A DNA stretch of 64,000 nucleotides, from assembly GCA_902556905.1 (NCBI GenBank), contig CACDYK010000006.1, forward strand, positions 1-64,000. The letters are read 5' to 3'. A model generated the notes under the pieces. The model saw only the letters and a list, made by a program, of their open reading frames with translations. It was not told the DNA's origin and made no database searches. Position 1 is the stretch's first letter; each line of letters opens with the position of its first letter. Made by a program: the position numbers and the translations under genes. Positions 37,141 to 46,708 of this stretch are shown piece after piece. The DNA is from an uncultured Pelagibacteraceae bacterium. Its GTDB lineage: Bacteria; Pseudomonadota; Alphaproteobacteria; Pelagibacterales; Pelagibacteraceae.

Positions 37141-38331
37141 ATGAAAAAACTATTTATTGCTGCATTTATGCTTGTTTCAAGTTTTGGAACAAATGTAATG
37201 GCAGACGGACATGCGATTAAAATGGGGATTATCTTAGGATTTACTGGTCCTATTGAATCTCTAACACCAGCTATGAGAGACTCAGCTAAATTAGCTTTTG
37301 AAGAAGCTTCAGCGTCTGGATCTTTATTGGGTGGAAAAAAAATATCAGTTTTAGAAGCAGACTCAACTTGTGTTGACTCAGCAGCAGCAACTGCAGCAGC
37401 TGAAGGATTAGTATCACAAGGTGTAGCAGCTATAATGGGTGCTGACTGTTCAGGTGTTACGGGTGCAATTGCATCTAATGTTGCTGTACCTAATGGTGTA
37501 GTGATGATTTCACCATCAGCAACTTCTCCAGGATTAACAACTCTAGATGATAATGGATATTTCTTTAGAACAGCTCCATCAGATGCTAGAGGAGGTCAAA
37601 TCTTAGCTGATATTACTAAAGATAGAAAAGTTAAAAGTGTAGCAATTACTTACACTAACAATGACTATGGAAAAGGCTTAGCTGATGTTTATAAAGCAGC
37701 AGTTGAAAGTCATGGTATTAAAGTAACTACTGTAACTGCTCACGAAGATGGTAAAGCAGATTACTCATCTGAAGTTGCAACTCTTGCTTCAGCGGGTGGT
37801 GATGCTGTAGCTGTAATTGGTTACCTAGACCAAGGTGGAAAAGGAATTATTCAAGCTTCTTTAGACTCTGGAGCATTTGATACATTTGTTTTATCTGATG
37901 GTATGATAGGTCAATCTCTAGTTGATGCATTTGGAAAAGATTTAAGTAAATCTTTTGGTTCAATGCCTGGTTCAACTGGAAAAGGTGCAGGTGTATTTGC
38001 TGATGTAGCAAAAGCTGGAGGAATTGATTCTTCTGGACCATACACAGGCGAGTCATACGACGCAGCAGCTTTGATAGTATTAGCAATGCAAGCAGGTAAT
38101 TCTGCTGACAGAGCATCAATTGCAAAAAATGTAATGGGTGTTGCTAACGCTCCTGGAACTAAAATTTATCCAGGTGAGCTTAAAAAAGGATTGGATTTAC
38201 TAGCTAAAGGTAAAAAGATAAATTACGAAGGTGCAACTGGAGTAACTTTTACTAGTGTTGGTGAAGCTGAAGGTTCTTTCTTAGAGCAAGAAATCAAAGG
38301 TGGAAAATTCAAAACTAAAAAACAAAGATAA
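37141..38331 (+). CDS. Branched-chain amino acid-type ABC transporter substrate-binding protein
   Basis: Signal peptide, then IKMGIILGFTGPIESLTPAMRDSAKLAFEEA; periplasmic-binding type 1 fold pattern. Confidence 0.92.
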   Translation: MKKLFIAAFMLVSSFGTNVMADGHAIKMGIILGFTGPIESLTPAMRDSAKLAFEEASASGSLLGGKKISVLEADSTCVDSAAATAAAEGLVSQGVAAIMGADCSGVTGAIASNVAVPNGVVMISPSATSPGLTTLDDNGYFFRTAPSDARGGQILADITKDRKVKSVAITYTNNDYGKGLADVYKAAVESHGIKVTTVTAHEDGKADYSSEVATLASAGGDAVAVIGYLDQGGKGIIQASLDSGAFDTFVLSDGMIGQSLVDAFGKDLSKSFGSMPGSTGKGAGVFADVAKAGGIDSSGPYTGESYDAAALIVLAMQAGNSADRASIAKNVMGVANAPGTKIYPGELKKGLDLLAKGKKINYEGATGVTFTSVGEAEGSFLEQEIKGGKFKTKKQR

Positions 38332-38349
38332 TTATTATCTAATTAAAAA

Positions 38350-38380
38350 CCCCAGTAATAAAAATTACTGGGGTTTTTTT
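38350..38380. terminator. Rho-independent terminator, probably bidirectional
   Basis: CCCCAGTAAT-AAAA-ATTACTGGGG followed by TTTTTTT on the plus strand and TTTTT on the minus strand; between convergent genes. Confidence 0.9.
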
Positions 38381-38454
38381 ATATCTAAATACTAATTAAA
38401 ATTCTTAAAACATCAAAAAAATGTACTAAAATATTAGACAGAGAATTGTGATAA

Positions 38455-38523
38455 TTAAAACATGTACTTGTCAGCCATATACATAGCCCAAGCAATTGCA
38501 GCACCTAATATAATATATTTCAT
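38455..38523 (-). CDS. Candidate 22-aa hydrophobic microprotein MKYIILGAAIAWAMYMADKYMF
   Basis: ORF read by eye (CAT 38521-38523; TTA 38455-38457) starting 8 bp after the livM stop; too short for the ORF track. Confidence 0.35.
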   Translation of the reverse strand: MKYIILGAAIAWAMYMADKYMF

Positions 38524-38530
38524 ATAGTGA

Positions 38531-39901
38531 TTACTTTATTTCTATTTTTTCAGGAAGTATACCTTTAGGTCGATATCTCATTATCAATAACAAGCCAAGG
38601 CCCATCATTAAATATCTAAAGTAAGGAACACTCTCAATTAAATGAACTTTTAATGCATGTGTGTCTGCCATTCCAGCTGTAAAAAAATTTATCAAAAATA
38701 GTGCTATAGGTGCAGCCTCAATCCATAAAAACCAAACTGCAAAACCTCCAAGTATGGCTCCAAAATTATTACCACTTCCACCAACAATTACCATCACCCA
38801 AATAAGAAATGTATATCTCATAGGTCTATAACTTCCTGGTGTAAATAAACCATCTTGAGTAACTAACATTGCCCCAGCAATTCCAACAATTGCAGAACCC
38901 AAAATAAATATCAACAGGTGTTGTTTAACAACATTTTTACCCATTGCATTTGCTGCTTCTTCGTTGTCTCTAATAGCTCTCATCATTCTGCCCCATGGAG
39001 AATAAAGCGCTTTTTGAGTTAAAATTAAAAGTATAATAACAACAATCAAAAATAATCCTGAATAACAAAGTTTAACAAATACAGTTGAGCCTTCTATTAC
39101 CATTTGATTTAATGCTGCCTGACGATCTGCAAGATTAGAAATTAATGCTAATTTTCCTGAATTGAATTTTTCTACTAAATTAATAAACCATTCAGTTGTT
39201 TGAAGGTCAACTTCATATGGTGCTGGTCTTTTTAAGCCTATTACATTTTTAACACCTCTTGTTAACCAGTCTTCATGCTTAATTATTGCAATTACAATTT
39301 CAGAAATAAGTAAAGTTGCAATTGCTAAATAATCAGCTCTTAAACCTAAGGCAACATTTCCAACTATAAAAGCTAGCCCACCTGCAAAAAATGCTCCAAC
39401 AATCCAAGAAAAGATAATTGGTAATCCAAAGCCACCTAAGAATCCTGTTTTAGCTGGATTAACCCCTTCTATCGCTTCAATTCCAGGTTCAGCTGTTATT
39501 CTAATGATTACAATTCCAGCAACTATAATTGCAGCTATTCCATAAGTTCTAAATTTTGATTTTTCAAAATTTTTTAAAATAAATCTAATAGCAAATACCA
39601 TTGCAATAATTAGCCATAGACACATTAAGATATCAAAACCACCTGCACGCCATGCTTCCTGTACAGGATCAACCGAGATTAAAACTGCCGCTAACCCTCC
39701 AAGCGCTGTATAACCCATAATTCCAAAGTTAATTAGTCCTGCATAACCCCACTGAATATTTGCTCCCATAGTCATTACTGCAGAAATCAAACAAAGATTA
39801 AATATTGATAATGCTACATTCCAAGATTGAAAAATTCCTACAAGAATTATCAAAGCCATCATGATGCTATAAGCAGCTATTACATTTAAATTCTTTCTCA
39901 C
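38531..39901 (-). CDS. livM: Branched-chain amino acid-type ABC transporter permease (LivM-like)
   Basis: GYAGLINFGIMGYTALGG, LGLRADYLAIATLLISEI, WGRMMRAIRDNEEAANAMGK. Confidence 0.92.
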   Translation of the reverse strand: MRKNLNVIAAYSIMMALIILVGIFQSWNVALSIFNLCLISAVMTMGANIQWGYAGLINFGIMGYTALGGLAAVLISVDPVQEAWRAGGFDILMCLWLIIAMVFAIRFILKNFEKSKFRTYGIAAIIVAGIVIIRITAEPGIEAIEGVNPAKTGFLGGFGLPIIFSWIVGAFFAGGLAFIVGNVALGLRADYLAIATLLISEIVIAIIKHEDWLTRGVKNVIGLKRPAPYEVDLQTTEWFINLVEKFNSGKLALISNLADRQAALNQMVIEGSTVFVKLCYSGLFLIVVIILLILTQKALYSPWGRMMRAIRDNEEAANAMGKNVVKQHLLIFILGSAIVGIAGAMLVTQDGLFTPGSYRPMRYTFLIWVMVIVGGSGNNFGAILGGFAVWFLWIEAAPIALFLINFFTAGMADTHALKVHLIESVPYFRYLMMGLGLLLIMRYRPKGILPEKIEIK

Positions 39902-40326
39902 AATACTTTTCCTTTAAATATTCCTGAAGGTCTATAAAGCAATACTATGACCAATATTGAAAATGAAACTGCAAATTTATAATCTGTAGATAAAAGTTGA
40001 ACTAAACTTTCAGGCTCCATACTTTCTGGCAAAATGTACATAAAGAATTTTTTATAAGCATAAGTTAAAAATATTTCTGAAAATGCAATAACATATCCTC
40101 CTAAAAAGGCACCAAATGGATTTCCTATACCTCCAACAATTGCTGCTGCAAATATAGGAAGCATATTGTTAAAATAAGTGAAAGGTTTAAAACTTTTATC
40201 CAAACCATATAAGGCGCCTCCAATAGTTGCTAAAATCCCTGCTATTATCCATGTAATCATCACTATTTTTTTTGGATCAATTCCTGATAGTAAAGCTAAA
40301 TCCTCATTATCAGAGTAAGCTTTCAT
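39898..40326 (-). CDS. livH: LivH-like permease, C-terminal part (frameshifted from upstream ORF)
   Basis: MKAYSDNEDLALLSGIDPKK...GGIGNPFGAFLGGYVIAFSEI is the C-terminal half of a LivH permease. Confidence 0.85.
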   Translation of the reverse strand: MKAYSDNEDLALLSGIDPKKIVMITWIIAGILATIGGALYGLDKSFKPFTYFNNMLPIFAAAIVGGIGNPFGAFLGGYVIAFSEIFLTYAYKKFFMYILPESMEPESLVQLLSTDYKFAVSFSILVIVLLYRPSGIFKGKVL

Positions 40327-40345
40327 ACTTTTTCCTGTTTTAGTC

Positions 40346-40909
40346 TTATTTAAAAAACCAAAACAAAAGAGAAACTAGAACAATTGTAACAAATATTGTT
40401 AGTACTTGCGTAGACTTCAATGCAAGTCCTTCATTAAGGCCTGTCATTTCTTTAAATTCACGTGCTTTGATAATAAATTTTTCACCATCAAAAAATCTTT
40501 GATCAGAAGGACCAATAATTATTCTTACCACAGCCTGAGTGACAAACATTACACCAATACTAACCATTGCCAGTTGAACAGGTGGGCTCTTATTGACTCT
40601 GTAATATTTAAATACAAATTTATCTATAAACAACATGTAAATAATCATAAATAAAATTGCAAATGGAATAGCTATTAACGCTGTTGGCAAAACCCCAAGT
40701 GAAATTCCAATTGATTGAAAATACCAAGTAAATAAAATTGTAACCATTGTCCCAAAAGACATCATGTCTCCAGTTGCAAAATTAGCAAATCTCAAAATTC
40801 CATAAATTAATGTAACAAAAATTGCACCTAATGCTAACTGAGAACCATATGTTAAAGCAGGAATAAAAATATAATTTAATAAAAGAATTATAGCATTTAA
40901 AAAATCCAT
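40346..40909 (-). CDS. livH: LivH-like permease, N-terminal part (frameshifted)
   Basis: ALTYGSQLALGAIFVTLIYGILRFANFATGDMMSFG is the N-terminal half of LivH; terminates at TTTTTTAAATAA. Confidence 0.85.
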   Translation of the reverse strand: MDFLNAIILLLNYIFIPALTYGSQLALGAIFVTLIYGILRFANFATGDMMSFGTMVTILFTWYFQSIGISLGVLPTALIAIPFAILFMIIYMLFIDKFVFKYYRVNKSPPVQLAMVSIGVMFVTQAVVRIIIGPSDQRFFDGEKFIIKAREFKEMTGLNEGLALKSTQVLTIFVTIVLVSLLFWFFK

Positions 40910-40911
40910 AA

Positions 40912-41619
40912 TTATCCCCCTAAAAAAGAGCTTCTTACTCTTGGATCATTTAATAATTCATTTCCAGTTCCTGAATATCTATTTTCTCCAGTTACTAAAA
41001 CGTATCCCCTGTCAGAAATATTAAGTGCTTGTTTTGCATTTTGTTCAACCATTAAAATGGCAACATTAGTTCTTTTAACTTTTATTATATGATCAAATAA
41101 TTCATCCATTACAATTGGCGAAACACCTGCAGTTGGCTCATCCAACATTAGAACTGTTGGTTTAATCATTAGTGCTCGACCAAGAGCTACTTGTTGTCTT
41201 TGTCCACCTGATAATTCACCGACTAATTGATTTCTTTTTTCTTTAAGAACAGGAAATAAATTATAAATTTCCTCTATTGTATCTTTAATTTCATCATTGA
41301 TAAGAAAAGCTCCCATTTCTAGATTTTCTTCAACAGTCATTCCAGCAAAAACATTTTTAGTTTGTGGTACAAAAGATATTCCTTCTTTGACTCTATCTTG
41401 AGGAGATAATTTAGAGATATCTTTACCATCAATTTTTACTGATCCAGATTTTAAATTCAAAAGACCCAACATCGCTTTCATGGCTGTTGATTTACCAGCT
41501 CCATTTGGTCCAAGAATTGAAACTATTTCACCTTTGTTAACATTTACTGAGCAAGAATTAATTATATCAGGACCACTACCATAGCCCCCTGTCATTGCGT
41601 TTCCTTCAAAATATGCCAT
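40912..41619 (-). CDS. livF: ABC transporter ATP-binding protein (LivF-like)
   Basis: GPNGAGKST, LSGGQRQQVALGRALM, LMLDEPTAGVSP. Confidence 0.95.
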   Translation of the reverse strand: MAYFEGNAMTGGYGSGPDIINSCSVNVNKGEIVSILGPNGAGKSTAMKAMLGLLNLKSGSVKIDGKDISKLSPQDRVKEGISFVPQTKNVFAGMTVEENLEMGAFLINDEIKDTIEEIYNLFPVLKEKRNQLVGELSGGQRQQVALGRALMIKPTVLMLDEPTAGVSPIVMDELFDHIIKVKRTNVAILMVEQNAKQALNISDRGYVLVTGENRYSGTGNELLNDPRVRSSFLGG

Positions 41620-42407
41620 TAATTTGAGTCCTTAAGTTTAGATCCCCTACCTAAATAACTTTCTATTACTTTTTCATCTTTTTTAACTTCATCTACTGAT
41701 CCTTCAAATAAAACTGAACCTTCAGCCATTACAATAACTGGGTCGCATAATCTTCCTATAAAATCCATATCGTGTTCGATCATACAGAAAGTATACCCTT
41801 TTTCTTTATTGAGTTTTTCGATTGCTGTCCCAAGATCTTTTAGTAAAGTTCTATTCACACCAGCACCCACTTCATCTAATAATACTAATTTAGCGTCTAC
41901 CATCATTGTTCTACCTAATTCCAACAATTTCTTTTGTCCGCCTGATAAATTTCCAGCCAATTCATTTGATAAATGACTAAGATTTAAAAAATCAACAACT
42001 TCTTTTGCTTTTTCTTTTACAATAGCTTCTTCCTCAGAAACTAGTTTTGGTTTTAATAGTGCGGTCATCAGTTTTTCACCAGATTGGTTTCCTGGAACCA
42101 TCATTAAATTTTCCAATACTGATAAATTTGAAAATTCATGAGCAATTTGGAAAGTTCTAAGTAAACCTTTTGAAAATAATTCGTAAGATGGAACATCTGT
42201 AATATTTTCTTCATCAAAAGTTACTGCTCCACTTGATGATTTTAAATTACCAGCAATTAAATTAAATAAAGTAGTTTTACCAGATCCATTAGGTCCAATA
42301 ATGCCAGTTATAGTTCCTCTTTTAACATTTAAAGAACAATCAGATACAGCTGCTAAACCACCAAAATATTTTGATAAATTATTTATTTCTAAAATATTTT
42401 CTGACAT
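41619..42407 (-). CDS. livG: ABC transporter ATP-binding protein (LivG-like)
   Basis: GPNGSGKTTLFNLIAG, LSGGQKKLLELGRTMM, LLDEVGAGVN. Confidence 0.95.
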   Translation of the reverse strand: MSENILEINNLSKYFGGLAAVSDCSLNVKRGTITGIIGPNGSGKTTLFNLIAGNLKSSSGAVTFDEENITDVPSYELFSKGLLRTFQIAHEFSNLSVLENLMMVPGNQSGEKLMTALLKPKLVSEEEAIVKEKAKEVVDFLNLSHLSNELAGNLSGGQKKLLELGRTMMVDAKLVLLDEVGAGVNRTLLKDLGTAIEKLNKEKGYTFCMIEHDMDFIGRLCDPVIVMAEGSVLFEGSVDEVKKDEKVIESYLGRGSKLKDSN

Positions 42408-42412
42408 TGGAA

Positions 42413-43180
42413 TTATTTATTAAGTCGTTTATGGATACTATTTAAAGTTTTTTCTAATGACTTATAAAAACCAGCTTTAGTCAATTCTTTAACACCTTGT
42501 TCATTAAGACCCTTAGGCGTTTGAGACTCTTTAACTAAATACTTCAAATCCTCTTTAGAGTTTACAACAGCATCTTGAGATAAAGCTAAGAATAGTGATG
42601 TAATATATTTTTGAGCATTATCTCTTTTCACACCACGTTTTACAAGCCAATCTGTCATAACTCTAAGCAACTCATAAAAAGGTGCCATCATTCCAGAAGT
42701 AGACCAAAAATTAATTGAAGATTTCTCATTTTTAATTTCTACAGTTGTTCCTATTTGATTAAAGAATTTTTTTATTTTTGGGTTAGGTGGACAAATAGGT
42801 ACTGGTCCTTTTTTTAATGATATTGGAGGTAATGGTATTGCTCTTACAATATTTGCTTTTACTTTAATCGATTTTTTTAATTGCGATAACGTAATCGTTG
42901 AAATGAAACTTATAATAGTATGACTAGATTTAAATTTTAAATCTTTAATGATTTTTTCACCCACTGTTGGTGTAACTGATAAAAATATCCAATCACATTT
43001 ATCAATTATTTCTTGATTATTTTTAGAAATATTAATCTTTTTAAATTTTCTTTTTAAAGTTTTTGCAGTTTTCTTATTTCTTTCAGAGATTATAATTTTT
43101 TTGAATTTAATTTTAGATTTACAGACTCCTGTGATTACTGAAGATGCAATTTTTCCTGTACCAATAAATCCTAAATTCAT
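42413..43180 (-). CDS. proC: Pyrroline-5-carboxylate reductase family protein
   Basis: MNLGFIGTGKIASSVITGVCKSK, IVRAIPLPP; ProC-like dimerisation region. Confidence 0.8.
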   Translation of the reverse strand: MNLGFIGTGKIASSVITGVCKSKIKFKKIIISERNKKTAKTLKRKFKKINISKNNQEIIDKCDWIFLSVTPTVGEKIIKDLKFKSSHTIISFISTITLSQLKKSIKVKANIVRAIPLPPISLKKGPVPICPPNPKIKKFFNQIGTTVEIKNEKSSINFWSTSGMMAPFYELLRVMTDWLVKRGVKRDNAQKYITSLFLALSQDAVVNSKEDLKYLVKESQTPKGLNEQGVKELTKAGFYKSLEKTLNSIHKRLNK

Positions 43181-43213
43181 AAATTTTGATTACTTTATAT
43201 TGATTATATTGAA

Positions 43214-44125
43214 TTAATTAACAAAAAAAGAGCCTCTAATTCTCAGCAATTCTCTAATTAATTCCTTATTTTCTTCAAAAGGTTTTCTTCCGTGTAACCA
43301 GAAGTAATTATTTGCAATAATAGAATTTCCAACTGGAAGCTTAGTAATAATTTTATTGTTACTCTCCTCTAAACTGTCTGATAATTTTTGTAAAAAATTT
43401 CCTTGTTCCATATTTTTTGGCTCTGGAAATTGATCTATATAAGAAATATGAGGTCTTCCCTCTTCATCTGATGAAAAAACAGGGTGCTCAACCTTATAAT
43501 CTATGTTTTTGCTTTTGGGTGATCCCCACATAAAATTTTGTTTACCAACTGGGTCACTAAATAAATCATCACAGTGCTCCCAATCGTCTAAGTGCAACAT
43601 TGCGGTCTCACCACCTTTTACATTCTCTTCATTTATTTTTGTCATTATTAACCAATCTGTAATTTCTTTTACATAAGTTCCATCTGTATGAAGATCCATA
43701 TTTCTATAAGCTTTTCTTAAATAAGAATCGCTTTTGTCTTCATGCTTGACTTCAAATCTTGCATAATATTTTCCAGCCATTGAGTCATGATTGGGTACAC
43801 CAATTAAATGAGCAATTGCAGTAGAAAGTTTTACTAAAAATTTATCATTAATTTTAGAAGTAATATTTTTAGGGCCAATTATAAAACATCCTGTATCCCT
43901 ATCTCTTAATATTTTATTCATTAGTTCACTTAATTTATTATTAGTTAAATCATCTAAACTTTTTGCAATGGTAAATCTGGTAAATGGTTTTAGTTCTAAT
44001 GCGGTTAGATCAAATTTGTTAAAAGGGAAGATTAGTTTTTTTATGATTTCATCATCTAAACTAATATTAATTATTCGTTTTGATTTTTCATGCTCATGTA
44101 TTTCAAGACCAGCTATATTTTGCAT
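43214..44125 (-). CDS. csiD: Glutarate 2-hydroxylase CsiD (Fe(II)/2-oxoglutarate oxygenase)
   Basis: YYARFEVKHEDKSDSYLRKAYRNMDLHTDGTYVKEITDWLIMTKI, LHLDDWEH, YIDQFPEPKNMEQG, FWLHGRKPFEENKELIRELLRIRG match recalled CsiD closely. Confidence 0.9.
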   Translation of the reverse strand: MQNIAGLEIHEHEKSKRIINISLDDEIIKKLIFPFNKFDLTALELKPFTRFTIAKSLDDLTNNKLSELMNKILRDRDTGCFIIGPKNITSKINDKFLVKLSTAIAHLIGVPNHDSMAGKYYARFEVKHEDKSDSYLRKAYRNMDLHTDGTYVKEITDWLIMTKINEENVKGGETAMLHLDDWEHCDDLFSDPVGKQNFMWGSPKSKNIDYKVEHPVFSSDEEGRPHISYIDQFPEPKNMEQGNFLQKLSDSLEESNNKIITKLPVGNSIIANNYFWLHGRKPFEENKELIRELLRIRGSFFVN

Positions 44126-44165
44126 AATAAATTCTAGGTTAACTTTATTAATAAATCAATTTTAT

Positions 44166-44489
44166 TTAAAAATAATTGCTTAAAATTGCCATACTGACAG
44201 CAGAAAAAATAGTTGGATAAACATAGTTTTTATTTGAAATAAAAAAAACAATTAAAGATAAAATTACAACAGCTAATCTACTTAAATAACTAGCATCAAT
44301 TAAAACTCCTACAGGAAAAATAATTGTTCTAGCAATTAGAGCAGCTAATGTTGCATAAGCTAAACAATTAAACCATTTAAATAATTTTGATGTTTCTTTA
44401 ATTCCTTCAGAACTTACTGCACCTAAAAATCTTGATAAAAAAGTTGCAAGTGATGTTACTAGGATTGCATAAACAATATTAGCTGACAT
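44166..44489 (-). CDS. azlD: AzlD-family transporter subunit
   Basis: 107 aa hydrophobic, paired with the AzlC-like gene; TFLSRFLG pattern. Confidence 0.8.
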   Translation of the reverse strand: MSANIVYAILVTSLATFLSRFLGAVSSEGIKETSKLFKWFNCLAYATLAALIARTIIFPVGVLIDASYLSRLAVVILSLIVFFISNKNYVYPTIFSAVSMAILSNYF

Positions 44490-45183
44490 TTAATTCTCCA
44501 ATTAAATATGCGATTGAACCACCCACCAATCCACCTAATAAAATTGACCACTCTGGTGTTAAAAAATAAAAAATTGGTCCTAATATTAATCCAAGAATAA
44601 CTGATAAGGAAACCTGTATAGTTTTAGAAGCCCCAACCATCATACATAAAAAATAAATAGGATTTAAAATTGCTAATCCCATCATCAAATCTTTATTTAG
44701 ATATTCTGAAGAAAAAAAACCAATAAAAGTTCCAATTACCGCAATACTCCAGGTTGCAGTACCAATACCAATCCAATAATCAATACGTTGTTCTTTAGGT
44801 ATTGATTTGTAATTACTTTTCATGATTAACCAAGCAGAAACAGCAATAAAATGACATGAAAAATAATATTTCCACTTTGGCTGACTTTCATGCATCATCA
44901 AAGGGAATAACGATACGGCCATTGGATAAAGTCGGGCATTAACAAACCAAACAGCTAAAAAAATATTTAGCAAAGAAGCACCAACTAACAATGACTCTGC
45001 CATTACCAAAGAACCTGGCAAGGCATAAGTTAACATTGTAGAAAAAACACTCTCTTGAATATTAAATCCTAAATTTTTAAGTAAAGCTCCAATAGCAATA
45101 AAACAGCATCCTAATGCAATAGCGGGGCTATCATGTTTTAATATGGATTTATAACCTTTAAGAAAAAATTCTTTATTTATCAT
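44479..45183 (-). CDS. azlC: AzlC-family transporter subunit
   Basis: LPGSLVMAESLLVGASLLNIFLAVWFVNARLYPMAVSLFP. Confidence 0.85.
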   Translation of the reverse strand: MINKEFFLKGYKSILKHDSPAIALGCCFIAIGALLKNLGFNIQESVFSTMLTYALPGSLVMAESLLVGASLLNIFLAVWFVNARLYPMAVSLFPLMMHESQPKWKYYFSCHFIAVSAWLIMKSNYKSIPKEQRIDYWIGIGTATWSIAVIGTFIGFFSSEYLNKDLMMGLAILNPIYFLCMMVGASKTIQVSLSVILGLILGPIFYFLTPEWSILLGGLVGGSIAYLIGELNVS

Positions 45184-45968
45184 CAGCCACCAAGAAATAG
45201 TCTACCTACGTCTGGATTTTCCAATAAATCATTTCCTTTTCCAGCAATGGCAGTTTGTCCTGACACTAAAACATAACCAATGTCAGCAAACTCCAGACCT
45301 TTCTTAGCATTTTGTTCAACAAGTATTATTGTTTTTTTTTCATTTTGTTGAAGATCTCTTAAAATTTCAAAAACCATATCTATATATCTTGGCTCTAATC
45401 CAATTGAAGGTTCATCTACCAATAACACTGATGGTTTCATAACAAGAGCTCTAGATATTTCTAGCAATCTTCTTTCTCCACCAGATAAAACTTTTGCAGG
45501 TTGTGTTCTTCTATTTCTTAATCTTTCATATTTTGCAAAAATCTTTTCAGCTTCCTCATAAGACTCGTCTGTTTTATCTTTGATATATCCACCCATTAAT
45601 AAATTTTCTTCAACTGTCATGTCTGGAAAAACAGAATTATCTTGAAGAATATAAGCTATCCCTACTGATTTTAATTTTTCAGCTGGTGATAAATTTGTAA
45701 TTTCTTTTCCTTCTATTTCTATTTGACCTGAAAAAATATTTGTAAATCCATAAATAGAATGAAGTATTGTAGATTTACCAGCTCCATTAGGGCCAATTAA
45801 ACATAACGATTGAGCTTTATTTACAAACAAATCAAAGTTATGCAAAATTTCCATTTTACCGTATCCAGCATTTAAACCTTTAATAGTTAAATGAATTTCA
45901 TCTGGAGATAATTTTTTTAAATCATCTGCTGTTGGAGCTTTTCCTAATACTTCATATTGGTTTGACAT
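45183..45968 (-). CDS. livF: ABC transporter ATP-binding protein (LivF-like)
   Basis: GPNGAGKSTILHSIYG, LSGGERRLLEISRALV, LLVDEPSIGLEP. Confidence 0.95.
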   Translation of the reverse strand: MSNQYEVLGKAPTADDLKKLSPDEIHLTIKGLNAGYGKMEILHNFDLFVNKAQSLCLIGPNGAGKSTILHSIYGFTNIFSGQIEIEGKEITNLSPAEKLKSVGIAYILQDNSVFPDMTVEENLLMGGYIKDKTDESYEEAEKIFAKYERLRNRRTQPAKVLSGGERRLLEISRALVMKPSVLLVDEPSIGLEPRYIDMVFEILRDLQQNEKKTIILVEQNAKKGLEFADIGYVLVSGQTAIAGKGNDLLENPDVGRLFLGG

Positions 45969-46708
45969 TATTGTGCCCCTAAATACGCATCTATAACACG
46001 TTTATCATTTTTAATTTCATCTGGAGAACCATTTGCTAGCATCTTTCCATGAGCTAGACAGAAAATATCTTCAGCTAATTGCATAATCACCCTCATATTA
46101 TGCTCGATAACTAGAAGAGTGATTCCAAAATCTTGGTTAACTTTGATTAATCTATCAATAATCCCGTTAATCAATGTAGGGTTAATTCCTGCTGTTGGCT
46201 CATCCAATAGTAGCATCTCAGGTTCATTCATTAAAGCCATAGCAAGCTCTAATAATTTTTGCTGCCCAAAAGATAAATCTCCTGCTCTTAATTTTCTTTT
46301 TTGATACAAACCTACAAAATTTAATAAATTTTCTGCTCTTTCATTAAGCTCTTTAGGAATTTTTGAAAATATAGACATTATATTTGCATCACTATCTTTA
46401 TGGCTAATAAGCATGTTTTCTACACAGTTTAGCTTGCCGTAAATTCGAGTTTGTTGAAATGTTCTTAATAACCCAAGTTTTGCAATAATTGGGACAGGTA
46501 ACTCTGAAACTTCTTTACCATTAAATTTGATAGAACCATTATCTATTGGATATGTTCCAACAATAGAATTAAATAATGTAGTTTTTCCTGATCCATTTGG
46601 ACCAATCAAACCTACAATTTTGCCTTTTTCAACATTCATTGAAATATCAACATTAGCTTTTACACCACCAAATGATTTACTTACGTTGCTTACTTCTAAA
46701 ATACTCAT
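45968..46708 (-). CDS. livG: ABC transporter ATP-binding protein (LivG-like)
   Basis: GPNGSGKTTLFNSIVG, LSFGQQKLLELAMALM, LLLDEPTAGINP. Confidence 0.95.
   Translation of the reverse strand: MSILEVSNVSKSFGGVKANVDISMNVEKGKIVGLIGPNGSGKTTLFNSIVGTYPIDNGSIKFNGKEVSELPVPIIAKLGLLRTFQQTRIYGKLNCVENMLISHKDSDANIMSIFSKIPKELNERAENLLNFVGLYQKRKLRAGDLSFGQQKLLELAMALMNEPEMLLLDEPTAGINPTLINGIIDRLIKVNQDFGITLLVIEHNMRVIMQLAEDIFCLAHGKMLANGSPDEIKNDKRVIDAYLGAQ

Noticed and set aside
40346-40360. Programmed -1 ribosomal frameshift in livH
   Set aside because: The required shift is +1/-2 (deletion of one base), not -1, and there is no obvious stimulatory structure; sequencing indel or transcriptional slippage is more plausible.
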